Made by a program: the position numbers and the translations under genes. Positions 24,783-33,381 of a DNA stretch of 64,000 nt are shown piece by piece. The notes below the pieces were generated by a model. That model saw only the letters and a program-made list of their open reading frames with translations. It was not told the DNA's origin and ran no database searches. Source of the DNA: JAEUJM01 sp041918615 (lineage in GTDB: Bacteria; Actinomycetota; Acidimicrobiia; Acidimicrobiales; DATDAH01); assembly GCA_041918615.1 (NCBI GenBank), contig JAYRVH010000030.1, positions 186,001 through 250,000 on the forward strand, read 5' to 3'. How positions within the stretch are numbered: position 1 is the stretch's first letter; each line of letters begins with the position of its first letter.

Positions 24783-26183
24783 ATGGCCGAGGGCGAGATC
24801 CACTACCAGGACCGCATGAGCGACGCCGACAAGCTCATGTGGACGATCGAGCACAATCCGATGCTGCGGAGCACCATCACCTCGGTGGTGCTGCTCGACG
24901 AGCCACCCGACCGTGCGGTCATGGCCGAGGTGATCGAGCGGGCGAGCCGCAAGGTGCCGAGGCTCCGTCAACGGGTGGTCTCGAACCCGCTGTCGGTCGC
25001 GCCGCCCCGCTGGGAGATCGATCCCAACTTCGACATCAACTTCCATCTCCGGTGGGTACGGGCCGGGGGCGACGGCTCGCTCCGGAACCTCTACGAGATC
25101 GCCGAGCCGATCGCCATGCAGGGCTTCGACCGTGCCCGTCCGTTGTGGGAGTACACCGTGGTCGAGGGCCTCGCCGACGGCGGCGCCGGCCTCATCATGA
25201 AGATCCACCACGCCATCACCGACGGGGTCGGCGGCGTGGCCCTCATGCTCGCGACCTTCGACCTCGAGCGCGACCCCGGTGATCGTGGCCCGATGCCCGA
25301 CGCGCCGGCCGTCCACGTGATGAATCAGCGCGAGCGGTTCCTCGACGCACTGAACCACGAGCGCCGCAGAGGTGCCGGCATCGCCAAACGATCCCTGGGA
25401 ACCGTCGTCGGGGCCGTCGGCCTGGCCGCAGCCGACCCCATCGGCACGTCGGGCGTGCTGAGCGAGACGGCGCAGTCGGTGGCCCGCATGCTGCGCCCCG
25501 CCGTCGAGCCGTTGAGCCCGGTGATGGTCGGCCGGTCGCTCAGCGCCCGCTTCGACAGCCTCACGGTGCCCATCGACGACACCAAGCGGGCCGCCAAGGC
25601 CGCCGGGGGCAAGCTGAACGATGCCTTCGTGGCTGCGATCCTGGGCGGCTGGCGCCGCTACCACGACCGCCACGGCCTCCCCACCGACTCGCTGCGGATG
25701 ACCATGCCCATCAACATCCGCTCCGAGGACACCGTCGACGAGGCCGGCAACCAGTTCGCGCCGGCACGCTTCGAGGTGCCGCTGGCCATCGCCGACCCGG
25801 TCACGCGCATGCGAGAGGTGCGGCGCCTCGTCGAACAGGCCCGGGCCGAGCCCGCGCTGACCCTGGTCGACCCGATGGCGGGCCTGCTCAACCGGCTCCC
25901 GAAGGAGATCACCACCGGGCTCTTCGGCGCCATGTTGAAGGGGGTCGACTTCGTCACGAGCAACGTGCCAGGGGCACCGATCCCGCTCTACCTTGCCGGC
26001 GCCGAGTTCACCGGCCAGTTCGCCTTCGGCCCCATGACCGGCGCCGCCGCCAACATCACCCTGCTGAGCTACCAGCAGGACCTGAACATCGGCTTCAACA
26101 CCGACCCCGCCGCAGTCGGTGACCCCGACACCCTTATGGCCTGCATGCAGGAGGGGTTCGACGAGATCCTCGCCCTGGCCTGA
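24783..26183 (+). CDS. WS/DGAT O-acyltransferase, copy 1
   Basis: A 466-aa wax ester synthase/acyl-CoA:diacylglycerol acyltransferase, which makes wax esters or triacylglycerol at the membrane. The catalytic HHAITDG is at 142-148; the DFVTSNVPG motif lies near 395 and the C-terminal domain is complete. Length is normal for the family. The ATG follows a TAGCCT box by 6 nt, so leaderless. The flavoprotein gene starts 21 bp downstream and may be co-transcribed. A second copy is at 40.6 kb. Confidence 0.93.
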   Translation: MAEGEIHYQDRMSDADKLMWTIEHNPMLRSTITSVVLLDEPPDRAVMAEVIERASRKVPRLRQRVVSNPLSVAPPRWEIDPNFDINFHLRWVRAGGDGSLRNLYEIAEPIAMQGFDRARPLWEYTVVEGLADGGAGLIMKIHHAITDGVGGVALMLATFDLERDPGDRGPMPDAPAVHVMNQRERFLDALNHERRRGAGIAKRSLGTVVGAVGLAAADPIGTSGVLSETAQSVARMLRPAVEPLSPVMVGRSLSARFDSLTVPIDDTKRAAKAAGGKLNDAFVAAILGGWRRYHDRHGLPTDSLRMTMPINIRSEDTVDEAGNQFAPARFEVPLAIADPVTRMREVRRLVEQARAEPALTLVDPMAGLLNRLPKEITTGLFGAMLKGVDFVTSNVPGAPIPLYLAGAEFTGQFAFGPMTGAAANITLLSYQQDLNIGFNTDPAAVGDPDTLMACMQEGFDEILALA

Positions 26184-26204
26184 CGCCCGACCTGACCGGT
26201 TGCC

Positions 26205-27413
26205 TTGATCGCCGACATCGCCGTCGTCGGCGGCGGACCCGCCGGCGCCGCCGCCGCCATCACCCTCGCCAGAGCGGGTCGTGAGGTGGTGGTCGTGGAC
26301 CGGGCCAGGTTCCCTCGCGACAAGTCCTGCGGTGACGGCCTGACCGCCGGCGCGCTCCGACTCCTCGAGGGCCTCGGCCTCGACCCGTCTGCGGTCGCAT
26401 CCTGGCACCCGGTCGACGACGTGGTGATCCGGGCGCCCTCGGGTCGCGAGGTCTGCTTCCCGCTGCCCTCGGGCGGGGGCCGGTACGCCGCGATCGCCCG
26501 TCGACTCGACCTCGACGCCGCGGTGCTCGACCTCGCACGCGATGCGGGGGCCACGGTGCTCGACGGTCACGCCTGCACGGACGCCACCGCACCGCGAGCC
26601 GACCGCATGCGACTCACCGTCGACGGCATCGGCACCCTCGATGCCCGGTACGCGGTGGCCGCCGACGGCATGTGGTCGCCGATGCGCAAGTACCTCGGCG
26701 TGCACCAGGCCGGCTACCGCGGCGACTGGCACGCGTTCCGCCAGTACTTCCGCGACGTGTCGCCCGCCGCCTCACGGGATCTGCACATCTGGTTCGACGC
26801 CGACCTCCTCCCCGGCTACGCATGGTCGTTCCCCCTTGCCGGGGGCCGGGCCAATGTGGGCCTCGGCATCCACCGTGGCGCGAAGGTGTCGGTCCCCGCG
26901 ATGAAGGCGCTCTGGCCCGAACTGCTGCAACGGCCGCACATCCGGTCGATCCTGGGCGACGCCGCCCGGCCCGAGGCCCCGCACCGGGCGTGGCCGATTC
27001 CCACGCGTATCGACGCCGTCCCGCTCACGGCGGGCCGGGCCCTCTTCGTCGGCGACGCGGCCGCGGCCGGCGACATCATGAGCGGCGAGGGCATCGGCCA
27101 GGCCCTGCTCACCGGCATACGCGCCGCGGAGGCCCTGCTCCAGACCGGCCCCAATGACCCCCACCTCGCCGCCACCCGCTACCAGGAGGCGGTGCGCCGC
27201 GACCTCTTCGCCGACCACCGGGCGTCGCGGCTGCTGGTCCGCGGCCTCCGGCACCGCAAGGGGGCCGACGGAGCGCTCGCCGCCGCCGGCTTCAACGCGT
27301 GGACGAGGCGCAACTTCGCCCGTTGGCTGTTCGAGGACTACCCCCGGGCGCTGGTGGCCACACCCGGCCGGTGGCACCGCCACATGTTCACCTCGCCGGG
27401 CGCCTACCGCTGA
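26205..27413 (+). CDS. Geranylgeranyl-reductase-family flavoprotein
   Basis: A 402-aa FAD-dependent oxidoreductase. The dinucleotide fold VVGGGPAGAAAA is at 7-18, RFPRDKSCGDGL near 38-49 is the family signature, and the second FAD motif ALFVGDAAAAGDIMSGEGIG is near 278-297. Relatives reduce isoprenoid double bonds, for example of geranylgeranyl chains or menaquinone. The start is a TTG 21 bp after the WS/DGAT stop; it gives the expected N-terminus, and no better codon is available. Substrate inferred only at class level. Confidence 0.88.
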   Translation: MIADIAVVGGGPAGAAAAITLARAGREVVVVDRARFPRDKSCGDGLTAGALRLLEGLGLDPSAVASWHPVDDVVIRAPSGREVCFPLPSGGGRYAAIARRLDLDAAVLDLARDAGATVLDGHACTDATAPRADRMRLTVDGIGTLDARYAVAADGMWSPMRKYLGVHQAGYRGDWHAFRQYFRDVSPAASRDLHIWFDADLLPGYAWSFPLAGGRANVGLGIHRGAKVSVPAMKALWPELLQRPHIRSILGDAARPEAPHRAWPIPTRIDAVPLTAGRALFVGDAAAAGDIMSGEGIGQALLTGIRAAEALLQTGPNDPHLAATRYQEAVRRDLFADHRASRLLVRGLRHRKGADGALAAAGFNAWTRRNFARWLFEDYPRALVATPGRWHRHMFTSPGAYR

Positions 27414-27417
27414 CCGG

Positions 27418-28455
27418 CTACCCGGCCCAGGCCTTGATCTTCTCCATGAGGGCCACCGGATCGTCGTCCACCGGCGTCACGTTGAGCACCGTCACCCCCG
27501 ATGCCTTGTAGGCCTCGATGCGCTCCTTCACGTAACCCTCGTCGCCACAGAGCGAGATGGAGTCGAGCAGCTCGTCGGGGACGGCGGCGGCGGCCTCCTT
27601 CTTGTGGCCGTCGAGGTAGAGGTCCTGGATCTCCTTCGCCTCGGCCTCGAAGCCGTAACGGCAGACCAGGTCGTTGTAGAAGTTGCGGCCCCGGGCACCC
27701 ATGCCCCCCACGTAGAGCGCCACCATCGGTCGGGCGAAGTCTCGTACCGCCTTCGCCGTCTCGGGCGATCCGATGCAGACCGCCCCGCCGGCGACCACCT
27801 CGAGCGGGCCCAGGTCGTCGGCCCGCCCGGCTGCACCGGCGGCGAGATCGTCGCCCCACACGGCGGCGGCCTTCTCGGGCAGGTAGAAGATGGGCAGCCA
27901 GCCGTCGGCCACCTCGGCGGTCATCGCCACGTTCTTCGGGCCGAGCGACGCGACGTAGATCGGGATCCGGTCGCGGACGGGGTGGGTGATCATCTTGAGC
28001 GGCTTGCCGAGGCCGGTGCCCTGCTCCTCGGGGAGCGGCAAGGTGTAACACCGTCCCTCGTAGGTCACCCGCTCGCGGAGCCACACCTTGCGGCAGATCT
28101 CGATGATCTCCCGCGTGCGGGTGAGCGGCCGGTCGTAGGGCAGACCGTGGAAGCCCTCGATCACCTGGGGGCCGGAGGCACCCAGGCCGAGAATGCAGCG
28201 CCCGTCACTGAGGGCGTCGATGCCCGCCGCGGTCATGGCGATCAGCGTGGGCGTCCGCGTGTAGATGGGCAGGATGCCCGCGGCGATCTGCACCGTCTCG
28301 GTTCGGGCCGCCAGGTAGCCCATGAGGCTCGGCGCGTCGTAGCCGTACGCCTCGGCCACCCACACGATGTCGAGCCCGGCCCTCTCGAGGTCGGCCACCT
28401 GCTGCGCCGACTCCTTGAAGCCGCCCGAGTACTGGAGCTGCATGCTGATCTTCAT
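27418..28455 (-). CDS. LLM-class F420-dependent oxidoreductase, copy 1
   Basis: A 345-aa luciferase-like monooxygenase-fold protein of the actinobacterial F420 branch. The N-terminal strand KISMQLQYSGG, the VWVAEAYGYDAPS segment and the ILGLGASGPQVIEGFHG block match this branch. It would use reduced or oxidised F420 on an unknown substrate. The ATG lies 7 nt after TACGGT, so the transcript is probably leaderless. Its stop is 4 bp from that of the convergent flavoprotein gene. Confidence 0.88.
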   Translation of the reverse strand: MKISMQLQYSGGFKESAQQVADLERAGLDIVWVAEAYGYDAPSLMGYLAARTETVQIAAGILPIYTRTPTLIAMTAAGIDALSDGRCILGLGASGPQVIEGFHGLPYDRPLTRTREIIEICRKVWLRERVTYEGRCYTLPLPEEQGTGLGKPLKMITHPVRDRIPIYVASLGPKNVAMTAEVADGWLPIFYLPEKAAAVWGDDLAAGAAGRADDLGPLEVVAGGAVCIGSPETAKAVRDFARPMVALYVGGMGARGRNFYNDLVCRYGFEAEAKEIQDLYLDGHKKEAAAAVPDELLDSISLCGDEGYVKERIEAYKASGVTVLNVTPVDDDPVALMEKIKAWAG

Positions 28456-28566
28456 GGCGCCGACCGTAGCCCGCCCGCCCCACGGTGGTTCTCGCCTCGG
28501 CCGCGGGCGTCACGGGCGGCGGCGTCGGGCGCCGGCGTCGGGCGGCGGCGGGTGGCTGGCAGCGGA

Positions 28567-29406
28567 TCAGGGGGCGGGCAGCAACAGGCTGCGGACCGAA
28601 CGGGCCGGGGTCGAGAGGCCGGCGTCGGACCGGGCGGCCGTGAGGCGCAGGTCGCGGGGGCGGGGCCCCGGTTGCGCCCGACTGCTCGCCGACTGGATCC
28701 CGGCAGGGTCGAGGCCGGCGTGCAACGCGATCATCACGCCGAGGTCGTGGCGCGAGCAGGCCTCGCTGCCGACGAGGTGCCAGGGCCCGCAAGCGCCGGC
28801 CGGGCCCATGGAGGCGATCTCCCAGACCTGGGCCGACAGGTCGTCGAGGCGCACCGGACAACGGATCTCGTCCGTGAACAGCGTGATCGGGTCGCCGTCA
28901 CGCAGCGAATCGGCCACCCAGGCCGACCGGGGGTCGAGCGGCTCAGCCCAGGTGATCAACGACGTCCGCACGATCGCCGCGTCGGGAAGGTGGCGGCGCA
29001 CCACCGCCTCGGCCGCGGCCTTGTGGCGGCCGTAGACCGAGACCGGGACGACGGCGTCGTCCTCGGTGTAGGGCGCGTGCTCGCCGTCGAACACCACGTC
29101 GCTGCTCAGGTGGACGAGCGCGGCGCCCACGGCCGCACTCGCCTCGGCCACGTGACCCGACGCCTCCACGATGGCGCGCTCGCCGTCGGCCACCGCGTAG
29201 GCCGTGTGGATGACCACGTCGGGCCGGAGCCGACCGATCAGCGTCGCGGTCGCGTCGCGGTTGGCCAGGTCCACCTGATGCCCCTCGCCGGGCGACGCGG
29301 GCAGCGGGGTGCGGTGCCAGGTGACGTGGAGATCGGTCTGCGGCGGAGCGTCGACGGCGAGCCGGGCACCCAACAGGCCGGCGCCGCCGGTGACGAGGGC
29401 CCGCAC
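28567..29406 (-). CDS. RmlD-like NAD-dependent reductase/epimerase
   Basis: A 279-aa extended SDR similar to dTDP-4-dehydrorhamnose reductase. The NAD motif GGAGLLG is at 7-13, the strand LVHLSSDVVFDG near 96-107 and the catalytic YGRHK near 123-127. Rhamnose genes are absent nearby, so a sugar-nucleotide role is unproven. The GTG start is 2 nt after the acyl-CoA dehydrogenase stop, so translation is coupled. The 111 bp after its stop are GC rich and hold nothing I can name. Confidence 0.82.
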   Translation of the reverse strand: MRALVTGGAGLLGARLAVDAPPQTDLHVTWHRTPLPASPGEGHQVDLANRDATATLIGRLRPDVVIHTAYAVADGERAIVEASGHVAEASAAVGAALVHLSSDVVFDGEHAPYTEDDAVVPVSVYGRHKAAAEAVVRRHLPDAAIVRTSLITWAEPLDPRSAWVADSLRDGDPITLFTDEIRCPVRLDDLSAQVWEIASMGPAGACGPWHLVGSEACSRHDLGVMIALHAGLDPAGIQSASSRAQPGPRPRDLRLTAARSDAGLSTPARSVRSLLLPAP

Positions 29407-29408
29407 CG

Positions 29409-30572
29409 TCAGACGGCGGTCAGTCGGGTCTCGGCCCAGGTCCGGCCCACCTCGACATCGATGTCGTGGGGGAGGCCGAGGACCCGCTCGCCCACGATGT
29501 TGCGCTGCACCTCACCCGTGCCGCCGCCCACCGTGAGCGCGGGCGCAAAGAGGTAGCCGTAGTGCCAGAGGTCGACGGGCGCGCCCAGCGGTCCGGTCGA
29601 GCCGAGCATGCCACCGGCTCCGGCGAGGTCCTTGGCGATGCCCATGATGTTCTGGCCGTGCTCGTCGGCGAGGATCTTGCGGATCGAGGCCTCGGGCCCG
29701 GGCTGCTCACCGCGGATGCGGGCGCTCAGGGTCCGCAGGCGGATGAGCCGCAGCAGCTGGGACTCCGTGTGGAGGCTCGCCAGGCGCTGGCGCAGCAACG
29801 GATCGTGGGTGCCGCCCGAACGGCGCACGAGATCGAGCAGGTCCTCGGCGGTGGGGCCGCGGCCCCAGAGGGCGCCCGGGTTGGACAGCGACACCCGCTC
29901 GTTGCCCAGGGTCACCTTGGCGAGCGCCCAGCCCTCGTTCTCCTCGCCCACCAGGTTCTCGGCGGGGATGCGCACGTCGGTGAAGAAGACCTCGTTGAAG
30001 CTGTGGGTGCCGCACATGTCGACGATGGGGCGGATCTCGATGCCGGGCAGGTCCATCGGGCACACGAGGTACGAGACGCCCTTGTGCTTCGGCGCGTCGG
30101 CGTCGGTGCGCGCGATCAGGATGCCGAAGGCCGAGATGTGGGCCATCGTCGTCCAGATCTTCTGGCCGTTCACCACGTACTCGTCGCCGTCGCGCACCGC
30201 CCGCGTGCCGAGGCCGGCCAGGTCGGACCCCGCGCCCGGCTCGCTGAACAGCTGGCACCAGAAGTCCTCACCCGAGAGGAGCCGGGGCAGGTAGCGGGCC
30301 TTCTGGTCGTCGGTGCCGCCGTGGAGAAGGGTGGGACCGGCCCAGCCGATGCCGATGGGGTTCTCGGGGCGCGATACCCCGGCGCCCCGCAGCTCCTCGT
30401 CGATGAGCAACTGGTGCAGGGGGTCGGCGTCGAGGCCGAAGGGCTCGGGCCAGTGCGGCGCCACGTAGCCGGCTGCGGCGAGCTGCGCGCCGGTGGGCGA
30501 CGGGTGGGCCGCCAGCCAGTCCCGCACCGCCAGGCGCCGCGGGTCGTCGTCGGCCGCCAGATCGAAATCCAT
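29409..30572 (-). CDS. Acyl-CoA dehydrogenase
   Basis: A 387-aa FAD enzyme that would introduce the alpha-beta double bond in an acyl-CoA. The segments FSEPGAGSDLAGL and NGQKIWTTMAH (flavin site) and the C-terminal GGTGEVQRNIVGERVLGLP are characteristic. A glutamate suitable as base is present in that region but I cannot assign it with certainty. The ATG lies 6 nt after TACCGT, so leaderless. It is divergent from the acyl-CoA ligase and coupled to the RmlD-like gene. Confidence 0.92.
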   Translation of the reverse strand: MDFDLAADDDPRRLAVRDWLAAHPSPTGAQLAAAGYVAPHWPEPFGLDADPLHQLLIDEELRGAGVSRPENPIGIGWAGPTLLHGGTDDQKARYLPRLLSGEDFWCQLFSEPGAGSDLAGLGTRAVRDGDEYVVNGQKIWTTMAHISAFGILIARTDADAPKHKGVSYLVCPMDLPGIEIRPIVDMCGTHSFNEVFFTDVRIPAENLVGEENEGWALAKVTLGNERVSLSNPGALWGRGPTAEDLLDLVRRSGGTHDPLLRQRLASLHTESQLLRLIRLRTLSARIRGEQPGPEASIRKILADEHGQNIMGIAKDLAGAGGMLGSTGPLGAPVDLWHYGYLFAPALTVGGGTGEVQRNIVGERVLGLPHDIDVEVGRTWAETRLTAV

Positions 30573-30677
30573 GCCGAGACGGTAGTGGGGCCGAGACTCC
30601 GAGCGAGCGGTGGCGGAGGAGGAGCCGACGTCCGGGACTCCCTACACTTCGGCGACTGCTCGACGGAGGGGGATCCG

Positions 30678-32294
30678 ATGGCCGGCTGGAACTTCGCGGA
30701 CGTGTGGGAGACGGTGGCCGACACCACGCCCGACGCCCCTGCCCAGGTGCAGGGTGATCGACAGATCGCTTGGGGCGCCTTCGACCGGCGGGCCGACGGC
30801 ATCGCCCGCACGCTCCTCGACGCGGGCGCGGCCGAGCAGGACAAGGTGGCCCTCTACCTTCACAACTGCCCCGAGTACCTCGAGACGGTGTTCGCCTGCT
30901 TCAAGGCGGGCCTCGTGCCCGTGAACACCAACTACCGCTACGCCGACGACGAGCTCAGCTACCTGTGGGACAACGCAGATGCGATCGCGGTGGTCTTCCA
31001 CGGCACCTTCGCCGGGCGCATCGACCACATCCGCGACCGCGTGCCCGGTGTGGTCACCTGGCTGTGGGTGGACGACGGCAGCGGCCCGTGCCCCGGATGG
31101 GCCACGCCCTACGAGACCGCGGCGCAGGCGGCCACCGGGCGCACGGTGGCCCCGTGGGGACGGCGCGGCGACCACATCCTCATGCTGTACACGGGAGGCA
31201 CCACCGGCATGCCGAAGGGGGTGATGTGGCGTCAACAGGACCTCTTCGTCGCCCTCACGGGGAACACCGCTCCCACCTACGGCGCCGACCAGGACCTCGA
31301 TGCCGTGCGCGCCCTCGCCGCGGAGCCCGGCCGGCCCGTGGGCATGCCCGCCTGCCCCCTCATGCACGGCACCGGATGGTTCATGATGCTCCAGAACCTG
31401 AGCGTGGGCGGCTCGGTGGTCACCCTGCCCTCCCGGCACCTCGACATCGCCGAGCTCTTCGACACCATCGAGGCCCACGGTGTGCAGATGGTGGTCATCG
31501 TCGGCGATGCCTTCGCCAAGCCCATGTTGCGCGCCCTCGATGCCGAGCCCGACCGATGGGACCTCTCCAGCCTCTTCCTGCTCATCTCGTCGGGCGTCAT
31601 GTGGAGCGAGCCCGTCAAGCAGGCCCTCCTCGGCCATCACGGCGGGATGATGCTGATCGACGCCTTCTCGTCGTCCGAGGCGCTCGGCATGGGCCAGTCG
31701 GTGTCGAGCGCAGGTGGCACCGCGGGCACGGCCAAGTTCCAGCTCGGCGAGAACGCCCGCGTGGTGGACGACGCCGGCCGCGACGTCATGCCCGGGTCTG
31801 GTGAGATCGGCCGCGTTGCGGTGAAGGGCTTCACGCCGGTGGGCTACTACAAGGACGAGGCCAAGTCCGCGGCCACGTTCATCGAGATCGACGGCGAGCG
31901 CTACTCGATGCCCGGCGACCACGCCCAGGTCGATGCCGACGGCGGGCTCGTGCTCCTGGGGCGGGGCTCGCAGTGCATCAACACGGGCGGCGAGAAGGTC
32001 TTCCCCGAGGAGGTCGAAGAGGTGCTGAAGGAGCACGACTCGGTCGCCGATGCCGTCGCCGTGGGCGTCCCCGACGACAAGTTCGGCGAGGCCATCACCG
32101 CCGTGGTCGAGGCGGCTCCCGGCGCGTCGGTCGACCCGGACGCCCTGATCGCCCACGTGAAGGAACGGCTGGCCCACTACAAGGCACCCAGGCGGGTCGT
32201 GGTGATCGACACCATCGGACGCGCCCCCAACGGCAAGGTCGACTACAAGCGCCTCCGCCAACACGCCATCGACACGCTCGGCGTGGTCGGCTGA
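30678..32294 (+). CDS. Acyl-CoA synthetase (FadD-like, AMP-forming)
   Basis: A 538-aa adenylate-forming ligase activating a carboxylic acid to its CoA thioester. The P-loop YTGGTTGMPKGV is near 171-182, the SSEALGMG motif near 334-341, GDHAQVD near 414-420 and the catalytic lysine in NGKVDYKR near the end. The branch resembles mycobacterial FadD enzymes acting on steroid or long-chain acids. GGAGGGGG lies 5-12 nt before the ATG, with a TACACT box near 30647. It precedes a SDR gene in the same direction. Confidence 0.92.
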   Translation: MAGWNFADVWETVADTTPDAPAQVQGDRQIAWGAFDRRADGIARTLLDAGAAEQDKVALYLHNCPEYLETVFACFKAGLVPVNTNYRYADDELSYLWDNADAIAVVFHGTFAGRIDHIRDRVPGVVTWLWVDDGSGPCPGWATPYETAAQAATGRTVAPWGRRGDHILMLYTGGTTGMPKGVMWRQQDLFVALTGNTAPTYGADQDLDAVRALAAEPGRPVGMPACPLMHGTGWFMMLQNLSVGGSVVTLPSRHLDIAELFDTIEAHGVQMVVIVGDAFAKPMLRALDAEPDRWDLSSLFLLISSGVMWSEPVKQALLGHHGGMMLIDAFSSSEALGMGQSVSSAGGTAGTAKFQLGENARVVDDAGRDVMPGSGEIGRVAVKGFTPVGYYKDEAKSAATFIEIDGERYSMPGDHAQVDADGGLVLLGRGSQCINTGGEKVFPEEVEEVLKEHDSVADAVAVGVPDDKFGEAITAVVEAAPGASVDPDALIAHVKERLAHYKAPRRVVVIDTIGRAPNGKVDYKRLRQHAIDTLGVVG

Positions 32295-32390
32295 ACGCGA
32301 CCTCCCGTTCTGGCGTCGATCTCCGTCACGCAGCAGGCGCGCCTGACGCAATTTCGGTTCGGACCGGGGCGCTGACTACCTTCGTCGGCC

Positions 32391-33290
32391 ATGGCTGACA
32401 TCGGGTTCGACAACAGGGTCGCGATCATCACGGGCGCAGGCGGTGGCCTCGGCCGCGAGCACGCGCTGCTCCTCGCCTCGCGCGGCGCACAGATCGTCAT
32501 CAACGACCTCGGCGGCACGGTCGACGGCTCAGGCGAGGGCACCGAGGGCCCGGCCCACACCACCGCCCAGGAGATCAACGACCTCGGCGGCGTGGCCGTG
32601 GCCGACACAAACAGCGTGGCGACCCCCGAGGGCGGCGAGGCCATCGTCCAGACCGCGGTCGACGCCTTCGGCAAGGTGGACATCGTCATCAACAACGCCG
32701 GCATCCTGCGCGACAAGGCGTTTCACAACATGACCCCCGAGCTCCTCAACCCGGTGCTCGACGTGCACCTCAAGGGCGCGTTCTACGTCACCCGCCCGGC
32801 CTGGGCCCTCATGCGCGAGCAGAACTACGGCCGCGTCGTCAACACCTCGTCGAACGCGGGAATCCTCGGCAACTTCGGCCAGACCAACTACGGCGCCGCC
32901 AAGATGGGCCTCGTCGGATTCACCCGTGTGCTGTCCGTCGAGGGCGCCCGCAACAACATCAAGGCCAACGCCATCGCACCGATCGCCCGCACCCGCATGA
33001 CCGAGGAGCTGCTCGGCCCGCTGGCCGACAAGCTCGAGCCGAGCACCGTGTCGCCCATCGTCGCCTGGCTGGCCCACGAGGACTGCCCGGTCACCGGCGA
33101 GATCTACTCGGCGGCCGGCGGCCGCATCGCCCGCATGTTCGTGGGGCTCACCCATGGGTACTACAACCCCGAGATCACCCTCGAGGACGTGCGCGACCAC
33201 TTCGACGAGATCCGCGACGAGGAGGGCTACATCACCCCGGCCACCCTCGCCGACGAGCTCCAGCAGGTGCTCGCCCACTTCCAGGGCTGA
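32391..33290 (+). CDS. SDR, second HSD17B4-like dehydrogenase
   Basis: A 299-aa SDR with GAGGGLG near 15-21, the diagnostic VINDLGGTVDGSG insert, NNAGILRDKAF and catalytic NYGAAK. It is a paralogue of the gene at 20.6-21.5 kb and probably also oxidises (R)-3-hydroxyacyl-CoA; the extra C-terminal 40 residues (ITLEDVRDHFDEIRD) are shared with multifunctional-enzyme relatives. The ATG follows TACCTT by 8 nt. It lies 96 bp after the acyl-CoA ligase but seems to have its own promoter. Confidence 0.9.
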   Translation: MADIGFDNRVAIITGAGGGLGREHALLLASRGAQIVINDLGGTVDGSGEGTEGPAHTTAQEINDLGGVAVADTNSVATPEGGEAIVQTAVDAFGKVDIVINNAGILRDKAFHNMTPELLNPVLDVHLKGAFYVTRPAWALMREQNYGRVVNTSSNAGILGNFGQTNYGAAKMGLVGFTRVLSVEGARNNIKANAIAPIARTRMTEELLGPLADKLEPSTVSPIVAWLAHEDCPVTGEIYSAAGGRIARMFVGLTHGYYNPEITLEDVRDHFDEIRDEEGYITPATLADELQQVLAHFQG

Positions 33291-33322
33291 GGTCGCCCGC
33301 CCGCACGGCGCCGCTCGGCCCC

Positions 33323-33371
33323 GAAGTCGGCGCATCCACTCCCCTCTCAGCGCAGTCGATGCGCCGAGTTC
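33323..33371. terminator. Long palindrome between convergent SDR and phosphatase-superfamily genes
   Basis: Arms TCGGCGCATC (33327-33336) and GATGCGCCGA (33358-33367) are perfect, and pairing extends by ACT/AGT on the loop side and GAA/TTC outside, each across one mismatch. It sits between two converging stop codons and most likely ends transcription from both sides. Confidence 0.65.
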
Positions 33372-33381
33372 GCAGTCCCGC

